Of a stretch of 64,000 bases of DNA, positions 8,489 to 18,218 are shown one piece after another (position 1 is the first letter of the stretch; every line of letters begins with the position of its first letter). The position numbers and the translations under genes were made by a program. Origin of the DNA: JABWAJ01 sp038323375 (GTDB taxonomy: Bacteria > Bacteroidota > Bacteroidia > Chitinophagales > Saprospiraceae). A model generated the notes under the pieces. That model worked only from the letters and a program-made list of their open reading frames with translations. It had not been told where the DNA came from and made no database searches. The DNA lies in the NCBI GenBank assembly GCA_038323375.1, contig JBBQGV010000004.1, forward strand, positions 56,388-120,387, read 5' to 3'.

Positions 8489-10228
8489 TTACTCCAAGCG
8501 GATCTCGTCAACTGCCGCGCCGGAGGGAACCATTGGGAATACGTTTTCTTCCTGCTCCACTTTGACGTGCAGCAGATAGGGGCCGTCATGATCCAGCATT
8601 TCTGCTATGGCGTCATCCAACTCGCCAACTTTTTCTATGGTGCGCCCGGGCATGCCAAATCCTTTTGCAATGGTCACGAAATCAGGATTTTGCAATTCAA
8701 CGGAAGAATAGCGCCGTTCAAAAAACAGTTGCTGCCATTGACGAACCATACCCAGGAAATTGTTGTCGAGGATCACAATTTTGACGCCTACATGCCATTG
8801 CACGCAAGTGCCCAGCTCCTGAAGGGTCATCTGGAATCCGCCGTCGCCAATGAAGGCAACCACTTCCCGGTGTGGGTGGGCCATTTTGGCACCAAAAGCT
8901 GCGGGAAGCCCGTAGCCCATCGTGCCGGCACCTCCGGAGGATACCCATTGATCCTGACCTTTGTATTCGTAGTAGCGTGCAGCGGCCATTTGGTGCTGCC
9001 CGACGTCGGTGGCGACAATGGCCAGGCCTTTGGTATGATTTGAAATTGCGCGAACGACCTGCCCCATCCGCAACTTACCTTCGCTCGTTGATTTCAGGTC
9101 GCGGCTATGTACTTTTTCATCCTCAATGCGGTCACAGGCGTGGAAAGAAGCAATCCAATCCGGGTAAGTTTTTGTTTTGATCAAGGGCCAGAGCTGCTCA
9201 AGCGCATATTTGGCATCCGAATGAACGGCCACCTCGGTCTTTACGTTCTTATTGATTTCCGAACGGTCAATTTCGATGTGGATGACTTTAGCTTGTTTGG
9301 CATAACGGGCGAGGTTGCCGGTCACCCGGTCATCGAAGCGCATACCAATGGCAATCAGAACGTCGCATTCGTTTTGTTTCATATTTGGCCCATAATTGCC
9401 GTGCATACCCAGCATCCCCATGTGCAGCGGGTGATCGGACGGGATTGTAGACAAGCCGTGGATGGTGCAGGCCACCGGGATTCCTGATTTTTCCACGAAA
9501 GCGCGAAAAACTTCGTGCGCGTGGGCAATATGAATGCCGTGGCCAGCAAGAATGAGCGGTTTTTTTGCCTGGTTGATCAGTTCTGCGGCAGATTGAATCA
9601 CATCAGGCGTTGGTTTGGGAAAAGGATGGTAACTCCGGATGGTCGGGCGTGGCCGGTAACTAAAATCCAGCGATTCTACCTGTGCATTTTTGGTGACATC
9701 AATAATAACAGGGCCGGGACGTCCGGAATTGGCGATGTAAAATGCTTTCGCAAATACTTCCGGAATCTCGGATGCTTTGGTGATTTGATAATTCCATTTC
9801 GTTACCGGAATCGTACAGTTAATAACGTCCGTTTCCTGGAAAGCATCTGACCCCAGCAAGTGGCTGAACACCTGGCCAGTAATGCAAACCAACGGGGTGG
9901 AATCAAGTATGGCGTCGGCCAAACCAGTCATGAGGTTCATCGCACCGGGGCCGGAAGTTGCCATGCAAACGCCCGTTTTACGAGTAACACGGGCATAGCC
10001 TTCTGCTGCATGAATGGCCCCCTGTTCGTGTCGGGGCAATATGTGCCGCAACCGATCCTGAAAATGGTACAACGCATCGTAAACCGGCATGATGGCGCCT
10101 CCGGGATAGCCGAAGATCGTGTTCACGCCCTCTTCGAGCAAGCAGGTGAGGATGGCTTCGGCACCACTCATGATGCGGCTTTGCGGTAATTCATCCAGAG
10201 CTGGAGCAGCCTGTTGATGCATGGTCAT
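8489..10228 (-). CDS. ilvB: Acetolactate synthase large (catalytic) subunit
   Basis: A thiamine-diphosphate enzyme of 579 residues making 2-acetolactate or 2-aceto-2-hydroxybutyrate in valine, leucine and isoleucine synthesis. N-terminal PYR domain with FGYPGGAIMPVYDAL and the catalytic Glu in HEQGAIHAAEGYAR, central FAD-binding domain (GMRFDDRVTGN), and C-terminal PP domain with GDGGFQMTLQEL and NNNFLGMVRQWQ. The frame is open to 10378, but the extra N-terminal codons lie in repeat element B; ATG at 10228 (or 10222) gives the standard length. ilvD is upstream on the same strand, split from it by the element. No ilvN regulatory subunit or ilvC follows, unlike the common ilvDBNC order. Confidence 0.95.
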   Translation of the reverse strand: MTMHQQAAPALDELPQSRIMSGAEAILTCLLEEGVNTIFGYPGGAIMPVYDALYHFQDRLRHILPRHEQGAIHAAEGYARVTRKTGVCMATSGPGAMNLMTGLADAILDSTPLVCITGQVFSHLLGSDAFQETDVINCTIPVTKWNYQITKASEIPEVFAKAFYIANSGRPGPVIIDVTKNAQVESLDFSYRPRPTIRSYHPFPKPTPDVIQSAAELINQAKKPLILAGHGIHIAHAHEVFRAFVEKSGIPVACTIHGLSTIPSDHPLHMGMLGMHGNYGPNMKQNECDVLIAIGMRFDDRVTGNLARYAKQAKVIHIEIDRSEINKNVKTEVAVHSDAKYALEQLWPLIKTKTYPDWIASFHACDRIEDEKVHSRDLKSTSEGKLRMGQVVRAISNHTKGLAIVATDVGQHQMAAARYYEYKGQDQWVSSGGAGTMGYGLPAAFGAKMAHPHREVVAFIGDGGFQMTLQELGTCVQWHVGVKIVILDNNFLGMVRQWQQLFFERRYSSVELQNPDFVTIAKGFGMPGRTIEKVGELDDAIAEMLDHDGPYLLHVKVEQEENVFPMVPSGAAVDEIRLE

Positions 10229-10263
10229 AATTTTATGATTTTGATGCTTCGATCGTATACAAT

Positions 10264-10409
10264 TAGTACCTGTCCATTTAGTCCGGTGTCTGTTCTTTAG
10301 GGTTCGAGAGTAAGGCGTATTTTGCCCCAAAAATGGGAGTTTACTCGCGTAAATGACCAGTTTTGGGGCAAAATACAACGCAGTTATCGGACTATAAAGA
10401 CAGACACTA
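10264..10409. repeat. Family 1 palindromic element, copy B
   Basis: A 146-bp palindrome between ilvD and ilvB. Ends are TAGTACCTGTCC (left) and GACAGACACTA (right); long inner arms TTTTGCCCCAAAA(A)TGG / CCAGTTTTGGGGCAAAA flank a central GTTTACTCGCGTAAATGAC that is itself palindromic. The inner half is nearly identical to the right half of copy D (62500-62607). The right end lies one base from the ilvD stop codon. It could form a strong hairpin in the ilvD-ilvB transcript. Confidence 0.85.
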
Positions 10410-10410
10410 T

Positions 10411-12084
10411 TTAGCCGGTTATACAGCCTTCGCTTGCCGAACCAACCAACAGGGCATACTTATACAACCATCCGCTTTTCGCGCTGTTTTCGGGTGCCTG
10501 CCAAGTCGCTCGCCTTCGTTCTATTTCCGCTTCATCCAGATCGGCGTGCAGCAATTTTCGGGTCGCGTCAATTGTAATGCGGTCTCCGTCTTTCAGCAGG
10601 GCGATGAGCCCGCCGGTTTGTGCTTCCGGGGTAATGTGCCCCACCACAAAGCCGTGTGTGCCGCCCGAAAAACGCCCATCGGTGATGAGTGCCACTTTGT
10701 CACCTAAGCCTTCGCCCATGATGGCGGAAGTGGGTTTCAGCATTTCGGGCATGCCCGGGCCGCCTTTGGGGCCGCAATACCGAATAACTACGACATCGCC
10801 GGGTTGAATGATTTTTTGTTTAATGCCTTCGTTTGCAGCATTTTCACTGTCGAATACGCGTGCGCTGCCTATAAAAACTTCGCCTTCTTTTCCAGTAATT
10901 TTCGCAACAGAACCTTGCTCGGCTAAGTTGCCGTACAAAATCTGGATATGCCCGGTTGGTTTGATGGGATGATCAAAGGGGTGGATAATGTCTTGTCCCG
11001 GAGAAAGATCTGCTACGTCTTCCAGGTTTTGGGCTATCGTTTTTCCGGTTACGGTCAGGCAATCGCCTTTGAGGTACCCGGCTTTCAGCAGCATTTTCAT
11101 TACGGCAGGCACCCCGCCAACCCGATAAAGGTCTTCCATCACGTACTTACCGCTGGGCTTTAAGTCGGCAAGAAAAGGTACGCGGTCGCTGATGCGCTGA
11201 AAATCGCTGAGATCGAGGGGAACCCCCACCGATTTAGCCATGGCGATCAGGTGCAGTACGGCATTGGTGGATCCACCGAGAACGGTCACAATAGTAATGG
11301 CATTCTCAAAGGCATCGCGTGTCATGATGTCGGACGGGCGAATATTGCGCTCCAGCAGGTTGCGAATGGCAGCGCCAACCCGCAGGCAGTCCTGTGTTTT
11401 TTCTTCTGTGATGGCAGGATACGAAGAATTATTCGGCAAGCTCATGCCCATTGCTTCAATCGCCGAAGCCATCGTATTGGCCGTATACATACCGCCACAG
11501 GCACCTGGACCGGGGCAGGCGTGTCGTACAATGCCCTGAAATTCTTCATCGTCTATTTTTCCGGCATTTTTTTGCCCCAGAGCCTCGAAGGCGGAAACAA
11601 TGTCGAGTTTTTTCCCGGCATGGCAACCCGCACTGATGGTGCCGCCATAAACGAGAATAGCCGGGCGGTTCAGCCTGCCTATCGCCATCATGGCACCGGG
11701 CATGTTTTTGTCGCAGCCTACCACCGTAACTAACGCGTCGTACCACTGAGCGCTCATGACCGTTTCAATGGAATCGGCAATGATTTCCCGGGAAGGCAGC
11801 GAATACCGCATCCCGGAAGTGCCCATCGAAATGCCGTCGCTGACGCCGATGGTGTGAAAAATTAAGCCGACCAGGTCGCTTTCCCAAACGCCCTGTTTAA
11901 CAAGGGTTGCCAGGTCGTTGAGGTGCATGTTGCAGGTGTTGCCTTCCCATCCGGTGCTGACAATTCCGACCTGTGCTTTTTTCAAATCTGCTTCCGTCAG
12001 GCCGATGCCGTGTAACATGGCTTGCGCTGCGGGGAGTGATTTGTCCTGCGTAATGTGCTTGCTGTATGTGTTAAGTTCCTGCAT
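10411..12084 (-). CDS. ilvD: Dihydroxy-acid dehydratase
   Basis: A 557-residue Fe-S dehydratase that converts 2,3-dihydroxy-3-methylbutanoate (and the isoleucine analogue) to the 2-oxo acid. Cluster-ligand cysteines sit in VGCDKNMPGAMMA (about residue 122) and CPGPGACGGMYTANTM (about 195); the catalytic C-terminal segment TDGRFSGGTHGFVVGH is intact. Length is normal for the short IlvD class. The ATG at 12084 is the only sensible start. It is the first gene of an ilvD-ilvB unit interrupted by repeat element B, and it is divergent from groES across a 453-bp spacer. Confidence 0.95.
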   Translation of the reverse strand: MQELNTYSKHITQDKSLPAAQAMLHGIGLTEADLKKAQVGIVSTGWEGNTCNMHLNDLATLVKQGVWESDLVGLIFHTIGVSDGISMGTSGMRYSLPSREIIADSIETVMSAQWYDALVTVVGCDKNMPGAMMAIGRLNRPAILVYGGTISAGCHAGKKLDIVSAFEALGQKNAGKIDDEEFQGIVRHACPGPGACGGMYTANTMASAIEAMGMSLPNNSSYPAITEEKTQDCLRVGAAIRNLLERNIRPSDIMTRDAFENAITIVTVLGGSTNAVLHLIAMAKSVGVPLDLSDFQRISDRVPFLADLKPSGKYVMEDLYRVGGVPAVMKMLLKAGYLKGDCLTVTGKTIAQNLEDVADLSPGQDIIHPFDHPIKPTGHIQILYGNLAEQGSVAKITGKEGEVFIGSARVFDSENAANEGIKQKIIQPGDVVVIRYCGPKGGPGMPEMLKPTSAIMGEGLGDKVALITDGRFSGGTHGFVVGHITPEAQTGGLIALLKDGDRITIDATRKLLHADLDEAEIERRRATWQAPENSAKSGWLYKYALLVGSASEGCITG

Positions 12085-12537
12085 ATTAGGTAGTTGAAAT
12101 GCAGCAGATTCGCAGACTTTTGGATTGGGCAGAATTGCTTCTTTGATTCACGACGAAACTGCGTTTCCAAAGGTGGCGTAAAATTCAGTGTAGAATAAAT
12201 GAGATTTTGGCACTCTTACGAGCTTTATAGGTAGGAGAAATCTTCTTTAGCGATTAATTATCAATGGTTTAACCGGCTTTGACTTACAAGCTATAACACG
12301 AAATTTGGGTGTTGGGAATTGTGCCTTCCGAATGAGGCTACCGCTGCGTATTTGGTGTGACCGCGAGGGTCGCGCCCCACGAATGGCCGAAATTACCATC
12401 AAACGTCCCTGAAATGGCATAATAAACCTGACATAGCCTGAAAAAATGTCATAAAACCCGTTTTGGCACGGCTTGTGATGAGGCATCGGTGTCATTGAAT
12501 CAATCATTGTTTAACCAAAATATAGACACCTTAACTT
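12085..12537. other. Divergent intergenic region between ilvD and groES
   Basis: This 453-bp spacer must hold promoters for ilvD (leftward) and groESL (rightward). I see no CIRCE-type operator. A small inverted repeat TGACAT-N11-ATGTCA lies at 12429-12451, and a further TGTCATTGAATCAATCATTG lies just upstream of groES; either might be a heat-shock site, but this is a guess. A GC-rich palindromic piece (GACCGCGAGGGTCGCGCCCC, 12359-12378) resembles the dispersed GC-rich repeats elsewhere. The 86-residue leftward frame at 12247-12507 runs through this repeat and is not protein-like. Confidence 0.5.
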
Positions 12538-12801
12538 ATGAGGCCTATTAACGACAGAGTAGTTGTCAAGCCTGCACCTGCAGAGGAGAAAACGAAAGGC
12601 GGCATTATCATTCCCGATACGGCCAAAGAAAAGCCACAAAGGGGCGAAGTAGTTGCTGTTGGTCCTGGTAAAGAAGGAAACCTGATGACTGTTCAGGTTG
12701 GCGACATCGTCCTTTATGGCAAGTATGCCGGACAGGAATTGAACTATGAAGGAGAAGATTATCTCATCATGCGTGAGGACGACGTCCTTGTAATCCTGTA
12801 A
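12538..12801 (+). CDS. groES: Co-chaperonin GroES
   Basis: An 87-residue GroES/Cpn10 subunit that caps the GroEL ring. The N-terminal RPINDRVVVKP, mobile loop EEKTKGGIIIPDTAKEKP (residues 17-34) with the IIIP GroEL-contact motif, and the roof/beta-barrel part ending YLIMREDDVLVIL are complete. It is somewhat shorter than E. coli GroES (97), as usual for this phylum. It heads the groES-groEL operon with a 63-bp spacer that contains an 11-T run. Confidence 0.97.
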   Translation: MRPINDRVVVKPAPAEEKTKGGIIIPDTAKEKPQRGEVVAVGPGKEGNLMTVQVGDIVLYGKYAGQELNYEGEDYLIMREDDVLVIL

Positions 12802-12864
12802 TGATCTGACATAACGGCAGTCTGGTCATTTTTTTTTTTCGTTTCAAAAAAGTATCAATCCAAT

Positions 12865-14499
12865 ATGGCTAAGGAAATCAGCTTTGATAGAGATGCGCGC
12901 GAGAGGTTGCGCATCGGCGTGGATGCGCTCGCCAACGCTGTAAAAGTAACATTAGGCCCAAAAGGCCGCCATGTCGTACTTCAGAAAAGCTTCGGCGCAC
13001 CGCAGATCACCAAGGATGGTGTGACGGTTGCAAAAGAAGTGGAACTGGAAGACGCCGTGGAAAACATGGGCGCTCAAATGGTAAAAGAAGTCGCCTCAAA
13101 AACGGCTGACATTGCCGGCGATGGCACAACGACCGCAACGGTTTTGGCACAAGCCATGATCAATGCCGGTTTGAAAAACGTAACAGCCGGTGCCAACCCG
13201 ATGGATCTCAAGCGTGGGATGGACAAGGCAGTTAAAGTGGTTGTCAATAACCTGAAACAACAATCAGAAACCATTGGCGACGATTTTAACAAAATTCGCC
13301 AGGTTGCTGCAATTTCTGCCAACAACGACGATGAAATCGGCAAACTGATCGCTGATGCGATGAAGCGCGTGACAAAAGACGGCGTCATTACAGTGGAAGA
13401 AGCGAAAGGTACCGACACTTATGTGGAAGAAGTACTGGGTATGCAGTTTGACCGGGGTTATCTCTCTCCTTATTTCGTAACGAATGCGGAGGAAATGATT
13501 ACGGAATACGAACACCCGCTCATTCTGATCTACGACAAAAAAATCTCCAATATGCAGGAATTCCTGCCCATTCTTGAAAAAGTAGTGGGTACCGGACGTC
13601 CTTTTCTTATTATTGCAGAAGACATTGAAAGCCAGGCGCTTGGCGTATTGGTGGTGAACCGCCTGCGCGCAGGCCTGAAAGTGGTTTCGGTTAAAGCTCC
13701 GGGCTTTGGCGACCGCCGTAAAGCAATGCTGGAAGACATCGCAGTCCTCACGGGCGCTACGGTCATCAGCGAAGAAAAAGGATACAAGTTAGAAAATGCT
13801 GAAATCGCTCATTTGGGGCAGTGCGAAAAAATCACCATTGACAAAGACAATACCACGATAGTCAATGGCAAAGGTGATGCGGATCAAATCAAAGCGCGCA
13901 TCAACCAGATCAAACAGCAGATCGAAAGTTCTACTTCCGATTACGACAAAGAAAAACTGCAGGAACGTCTGGCTAAATTGTCAGGCGGTGTTGCCGTTCT
14001 TTATGTTGGCGCGCCTACGGAAGTAGAAATGAAAGAGAAAAAAGACCGCGTGGATGACGCATTGCATGCTACCCGCGCTGCTATTGAAGAAGGCATCGTT
14101 GCCGGAGGCGGGGTGGCTTTAGTACGCGCAATCAGCTCATTGCGCAATCTGAAAGGCGAAAACGAAGACCAAACGATCGGGGTCAGCATTATTCGCAAGG
14201 CGCTCGAATCGCCCCTGCGGATCATTGTTGAAAATGCAGGTGTAGAAGGTTCCGTCGTCCTGCAAAGAGTACTAAACGGGAAAGACAGCTTCGGCTACAA
14301 CGCCCGCACGGATAAATACGAAGACCTGAAAAAGGCTGGCGTCATTGACCCGACTAAAGTAACGCGCATCGCCCTTGAGAATGCCGTATCTATTGCAGGT
14401 ATGGTGTTGACTACCGAGTGTGTGGTGAGCGAAAAAGTAGATAAAAATGCCGGGTCTCCTCCAATGCATGGCGGCGGCGGCATGGGCGGCATGATGTAA
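12865..14499 (+). CDS. groEL: Chaperonin GroEL
   Basis: A 544-residue Hsp60 that forms the double-ring folding chamber. The nucleotide-binding TLGPKGRHVVLQ (about residue 30), GDGTTTATVLAQAM (about 86), the apical-domain GFGDRRKAMLEDIA and the equatorial GGGVALVRA are all intact. The C-terminal tail is Gly/Met rich (HGGGGMGGMM), as in cytosolic GroEL. It is second in the groESL operon and is followed by a strong intrinsic terminator. Only one groEL is seen in the window. Confidence 0.97.
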   Translation: MAKEISFDRDARERLRIGVDALANAVKVTLGPKGRHVVLQKSFGAPQITKDGVTVAKEVELEDAVENMGAQMVKEVASKTADIAGDGTTTATVLAQAMINAGLKNVTAGANPMDLKRGMDKAVKVVVNNLKQQSETIGDDFNKIRQVAAISANNDDEIGKLIADAMKRVTKDGVITVEEAKGTDTYVEEVLGMQFDRGYLSPYFVTNAEEMITEYEHPLILIYDKKISNMQEFLPILEKVVGTGRPFLIIAEDIESQALGVLVVNRLRAGLKVVSVKAPGFGDRRKAMLEDIAVLTGATVISEEKGYKLENAEIAHLGQCEKITIDKDNTTIVNGKGDADQIKARINQIKQQIESSTSDYDKEKLQERLAKLSGGVAVLYVGAPTEVEMKEKKDRVDDALHATRAAIEEGIVAGGGVALVRAISSLRNLKGENEDQTIGVSIIRKALESPLRIIVENAGVEGSVVLQRVLNGKDSFGYNARTDKYEDLKKAGVIDPTKVTRIALENAVSIAGMVLTTECVVSEKVDKNAGSPPMHGGGGMGGMM

Positions 14500-14520
14500 T
14501 CATTCGCCAATCCGTTTAGA

Positions 14521-14560
14521 AAGCCTTCCCGCAAATTTGTGGGAAGGCTTTTGTTTTTTT
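14521..14560 (+). terminator. Intrinsic terminator of groESL
   Basis: A perfect 10-bp stem, AAGCCTTCCC / GGGAAGGCTT, with a 10-base loop is followed by a T-rich run (TTGTTTTTTT). It begins 21 bases after the groEL stop. Confidence 0.92.
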
Positions 14561-14747
14561 AGCGAGGTATCTATTTCGGTTGTATTTTTAGCTGCTTCTT
14601 TCGGATAATGTACGCCTTGGCTATCGGTTCGATCTGCAGAATAATCGCTACCTTTCCGGCCTGCTGACCAAGACTTTTGCGTTGGTATAAAAGTAGAATG
14701 CAGAAGGAGCATTGCAAGATGTGGAATAAATAACGCAATCAATTACA

Positions 14748-17700
14748 ATGACTTTTCTTATATATTTAATTTTTCGGAACAATTGCTTTTTGCCTTTTGC
14801 CCCTTGCTTTTTTTGTTTCCTTTTTTGCTCCCTTTCTGCTTGCACGAACCAGGAATCTGCTTTGGCACCAAAGCTGTTTCAGTCATTGAACCCTTCCACC
14901 ACAAAAGTTGACTTCATCAACCAACTCAATGAAGACGAGTCGTTTAACATCATTCAATACCTCTATTACTACAACGGCGGCGGGGTAGCCGCAGGCGACC
15001 TCAACAATGACGGCCTGCCCGATTTGTATTTCACCGCCAACCAATTGCCGAACAAACTCTACCTGAACAAAGGCAACCTCCAATTTGAAGATACTACGGA
15101 AAAAGCCGGAGTGGCCGGCAAAGGCTTATGGAAAACCGGCGTAGCGATGGCCGATGTGAACGGCGACGGCTGGTTAGATATCTACGTTTGTCAGGTGGGC
15201 GATTACAAAAGCATCAAAGGGCGCAACGAACTATTCATCAACAACGGCGATTTAACTTTTACAGAAAGTGCAGCGGCTTACGGGATTGATTTTCAGGGAT
15301 TTTCTACACAAGCTGCTTTTTTTGACTACGACGGCGACGGCGACCTCGACCTGTACCTGCTCAACCACTCCGTTCATGCGTCCGAAAATTATAGCGACTC
15401 CGGTATCCGTCAGCGCCGCGACCCGCTTTCCGGCGACCGGCTCTATCGAAACGAGGGCGGAAAATTCACCGATGTCAGCGAAAAGGCGGGCATTTACGGC
15501 AGCCGGATCGGATACGGCTTAGGGGTAGCCGTAGGCGACCTCAACGACGACGGATGCCCGGATCTCTACATTTCCAACGATTTTCACGACAATGATTACC
15601 TGTACTACAACAATTGCGACGGTACGTTCCGGGAAGCAATTACCGCGTCCATCGGGCACACCACCACCTTTTCGATGGGGAGCGACGTGGCGGATTTTAA
15701 CAATGACGAGCGATTAGATTTGCTGACTTTAGACATGAAACCCGAAGATGCTTTTGTGCTGAAAAGTTCGGTTGGTGCCGATCCTTACAATATTTACAAG
15801 TTCAAACTGAGTTTTGGCTACCACTACCAGTACCCCCGCAACATGCTGCAGTTGAATCTCGGCAAGCCTAAGGGATACGAAACCCAATTCGCCGAGATCG
15901 GCCAGTTGGCTGGTGTAGATGCTACGGACTGGAGCTGGTCGGCGCTTTTTTGTGATTTAGACGGCGACGGCTGGAAAGATATTTTTATCGGCAATGGCAT
16001 TCTGCGTCGGCCAAACGACTTAGACTACCTTAAATACACGGCCAACCGCCAGGTGCAGCAATCCAATGCCGACCTCGATATTGCCGCTAAAATGCCGAGC
16101 GGTTTGGTGCCCAACTATGCCTTTCGGAACAAAGGCGACCTGACCTTTGAGTCGGTTGCTGCATCCTGGGGGCTTGATCTTTCGGGGTCTTCAAACGGCG
16201 CAGCCTACGCCGACCTGGATGGCGACGGCGACCTCGATCTGGTGATGAATAACCTGAATGCACCCGCTGCTATTTTTGAAAATCGCTCGCGGGAGTTGCT
16301 GAAAAACAACTTCCTGCGCATTTCGCTCCGAGGCAAAGGCGGAAATCCGTTCGGTATTGGCGCCCGGGTGACGATCGAATCGGGCGGAGGCCGGCAAATG
16401 CAGGAGTTGCAAACCACACGGGGATTCCAGTCTTCGGTCGAGCCGGTGCTGACGTTTGGGTTGGGCACGGCTGCGGATGTTGACCAAATTACCATTCGAT
16501 GGCCGGATGGCAAGGTGCAGCAATTATCAAAAGTGGCCGCAAATCAAACCCTGACGGTTGCCTACGAAAAGCGGCCTGACGCCCCAATACTTAACGGAGC
16601 AGCCACCAAAACGGTGTTTGAAGACATCACGGCGCAATCTGGTCTGCGCTTTCAGCACCTCGAAAATGATTACACCGATTTCGACCGGGAGCCGTTGATG
16701 CCCCATGCGCTGTCCACACAAGGACCCCGTCTGGCACAGGGCGACGTAAACGGGGATGGCTTAGACGACCTTTTTGTATGCGGTGCCAAAGGCCAGCCAG
16801 GGGCAATTTTTATCCAATCCGGTCAAACCGGGCAATTTAACCAACGCCGCCAGCTTGCGCTGGAAAATGACCGTTTGAAAGAAGATACCGACGCTGCGTT
16901 TTTTGATGCCGATGGAGACGGGGATCTGGACTTATACGTAGTCAGTGGCGGAGGGGAAGCCGCAGGGGAATCGGACGAGTTGCTCGATCGCTTGTACGTG
17001 AACGACGGACAGGGAAATTTTGCGCTTTCAGAAGGCGCGCTGCCGCTTGCCTACACGAACGGAAGTTGTGTGCTCCCGCTCGATTTTAATGGCGACGGAG
17101 CGCTTGATTTATTTGTTGGCGCGCGTTCAATACCAGGAAGTTATGGTGTTCCGCCAGCTTCGATGCTGTTGCAAAATGATGGCAAAGGCAAGTTTCTGGA
17201 CCGAACGGCAGCCATTGCGCCCAACTTGTCAAAAGCCGGTATGGTGACGGACGCCGCATTGGCAAATATCGCCGGGAAAACCTGGCTCGTTGTGGTCGGT
17301 GAATGGATGCCGGTAACCGCGTTCAGTATTACCGAGCGCTGGAAAAAAGTAGAAACGCCAAACTCCGACGGCTGGTGGAATACCGTGTTGGCGCATGATT
17401 TTGATGGCGATGGGAACGACGAGTTGTTGCTGGGCAATCTGGGTCTGAATTCCGATTTGAGAGCCACGGAAAAAGAACCAGTTTCGCTGTACGTGCATGA
17501 TTTTGATCACAACTTTTTTTCGGATCCGGTACTCAGGTATTACAAACAAAATCAACCTTACAGCTACGCATCTTTGGATGAATTGAGTAGTCAGATGCCC
17601 ATGCTCCGGAAAAAGTTTTCGCAATACACCACTTTTGCGAAAAGCAACTTTAATCAGCTATTTGAAGAAAAAGAATTGGCTCGTGCCCAACGGTTAGATG

Positions 17701-18077
17701 CCTATACATTTGCTTCGGCTTATGGTGAAAATAAAGGAGATGGCACGTTTAACCTGCAAGCGTTGCCAGTTTCGGCGCAAGTCGCGCCAATTTTTGCTTT
17801 CGCGGTGCTTGACACCGACGGAGACGGGGAAAGTGAGGTGCTGGCAACCGGAAATTTCTACAACATTCACGCTTCTTTTGGTCGTTACGATGCCAGTTGG
17901 GGGCATTTTTTGGACTATAAATCCGACGGAAATTTTGAGGCAATCCGTTTCCCCGAAAGCGGTTTTGCCAGTAAAGGTGAGGGTAGGGGATTGGCGGTCG
18001 TCAAAACTTCCAATGGCCGCTTGCTCGTCATTGCAGCGAGAAATAATTTGCCCGTTCAGGTTTTTCAGGTGCATTGA
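14748..18077 (+). CDS. Large FG-GAP/VCBS-repeat lipoprotein with ASPIC/UnbV domain
   Basis: An 1109-residue cell-surface-type lipoprotein: hydrophobic leader with lipobox LSAC followed by TNQ, so lipidation at about Cys32. At least eight calcium-binding-like DxDGDGxxD repeats follow (for example DLNNDGLPDLY, DVNGDGWLDIY, DYDGDGDLDLY, DFNGDGALDLF), typical of an integrin-alpha-like beta-propeller. An ASPIC/UnbV segment (GIGARVTIESGGG ... ITIRWPDGKVQ) lies near residues 535-595, then a second propeller part. The family (CRTAC1-like) is common in Bacteroidota; some members are encoded beside SusCD pairs, but none is here. Function is unknown; surface binding or adhesion is inferred. The ATG at 14748 gives the full lipoprotein signal. 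Confidence 0.85.
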   Translation: MTFLIYLIFRNNCFLPFAPCFFCFLFCSLSACTNQESALAPKLFQSLNPSTTKVDFINQLNEDESFNIIQYLYYYNGGGVAAGDLNNDGLPDLYFTANQLPNKLYLNKGNLQFEDTTEKAGVAGKGLWKTGVAMADVNGDGWLDIYVCQVGDYKSIKGRNELFINNGDLTFTESAAAYGIDFQGFSTQAAFFDYDGDGDLDLYLLNHSVHASENYSDSGIRQRRDPLSGDRLYRNEGGKFTDVSEKAGIYGSRIGYGLGVAVGDLNDDGCPDLYISNDFHDNDYLYYNNCDGTFREAITASIGHTTTFSMGSDVADFNNDERLDLLTLDMKPEDAFVLKSSVGADPYNIYKFKLSFGYHYQYPRNMLQLNLGKPKGYETQFAEIGQLAGVDATDWSWSALFCDLDGDGWKDIFIGNGILRRPNDLDYLKYTANRQVQQSNADLDIAAKMPSGLVPNYAFRNKGDLTFESVAASWGLDLSGSSNGAAYADLDGDGDLDLVMNNLNAPAAIFENRSRELLKNNFLRISLRGKGGNPFGIGARVTIESGGGRQMQELQTTRGFQSSVEPVLTFGLGTAADVDQITIRWPDGKVQQLSKVAANQTLTVAYEKRPDAPILNGAATKTVFEDITAQSGLRFQHLENDYTDFDREPLMPHALSTQGPRLAQGDVNGDGLDDLFVCGAKGQPGAIFIQSGQTGQFNQRRQLALENDRLKEDTDAAFFDADGDGDLDLYVVSGGGEAAGESDELLDRLYVNDGQGNFALSEGALPLAYTNGSCVLPLDFNGDGALDLFVGARSIPGSYGVPPASMLLQNDGKGKFLDRTAAIAPNLSKAGMVTDAALANIAGKTWLVVVGEWMPVTAFSITERWKKVETPNSDGWWNTVLAHDFDGDGNDELLLGNLGLNSDLRATEKEPVSLYVHDFDHNFFSDPVLRYYKQNQPYSYASLDELSSQMPMLRKKFSQYTTFAKSNFNQLFEEKELARAQRLDAYTFASAYGENKGDGTFNLQALPVSAQVAPIFAFAVLDTDGDGESEVLATGNFYNIHASFGRYDASWGHFLDYKSDGNFEAIRFPESGFASKGEGRGLAVVKTSNGRLLVIAARNNLPVQVFQVH

Positions 18078-18218
18078 TTTACTCCATTGTCTGTATGTGA
18101 ATGGCTTTTTCAAAAATAACAGGCAAGATAAATGAGGGTTGCAAAAAATCCATCGAAAAAATAAAACCACCGATAGCAATAGGATGTTACCTTTGTTGAA
18201 TCATTCTAAATAAGAACA

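Noticed and set aside
10229..10378. N-terminal extension of ilvB
   Set aside because: The extra codons come from repeat element B; the same peptide text appears in copy D, so it is repeat DNA and not part of the enzyme.
12247..12507. 86-codon leftward frame between ilvD and groES
   Set aside because: It crosses a GC-rich repeat, is rich in Arg/Ser/Pro from that repeat and has no domain.
12085..12537. CIRCE operator upstream of groES
   Set aside because: No TTAGCACTC-N9-GAGTGCTAA match was found.
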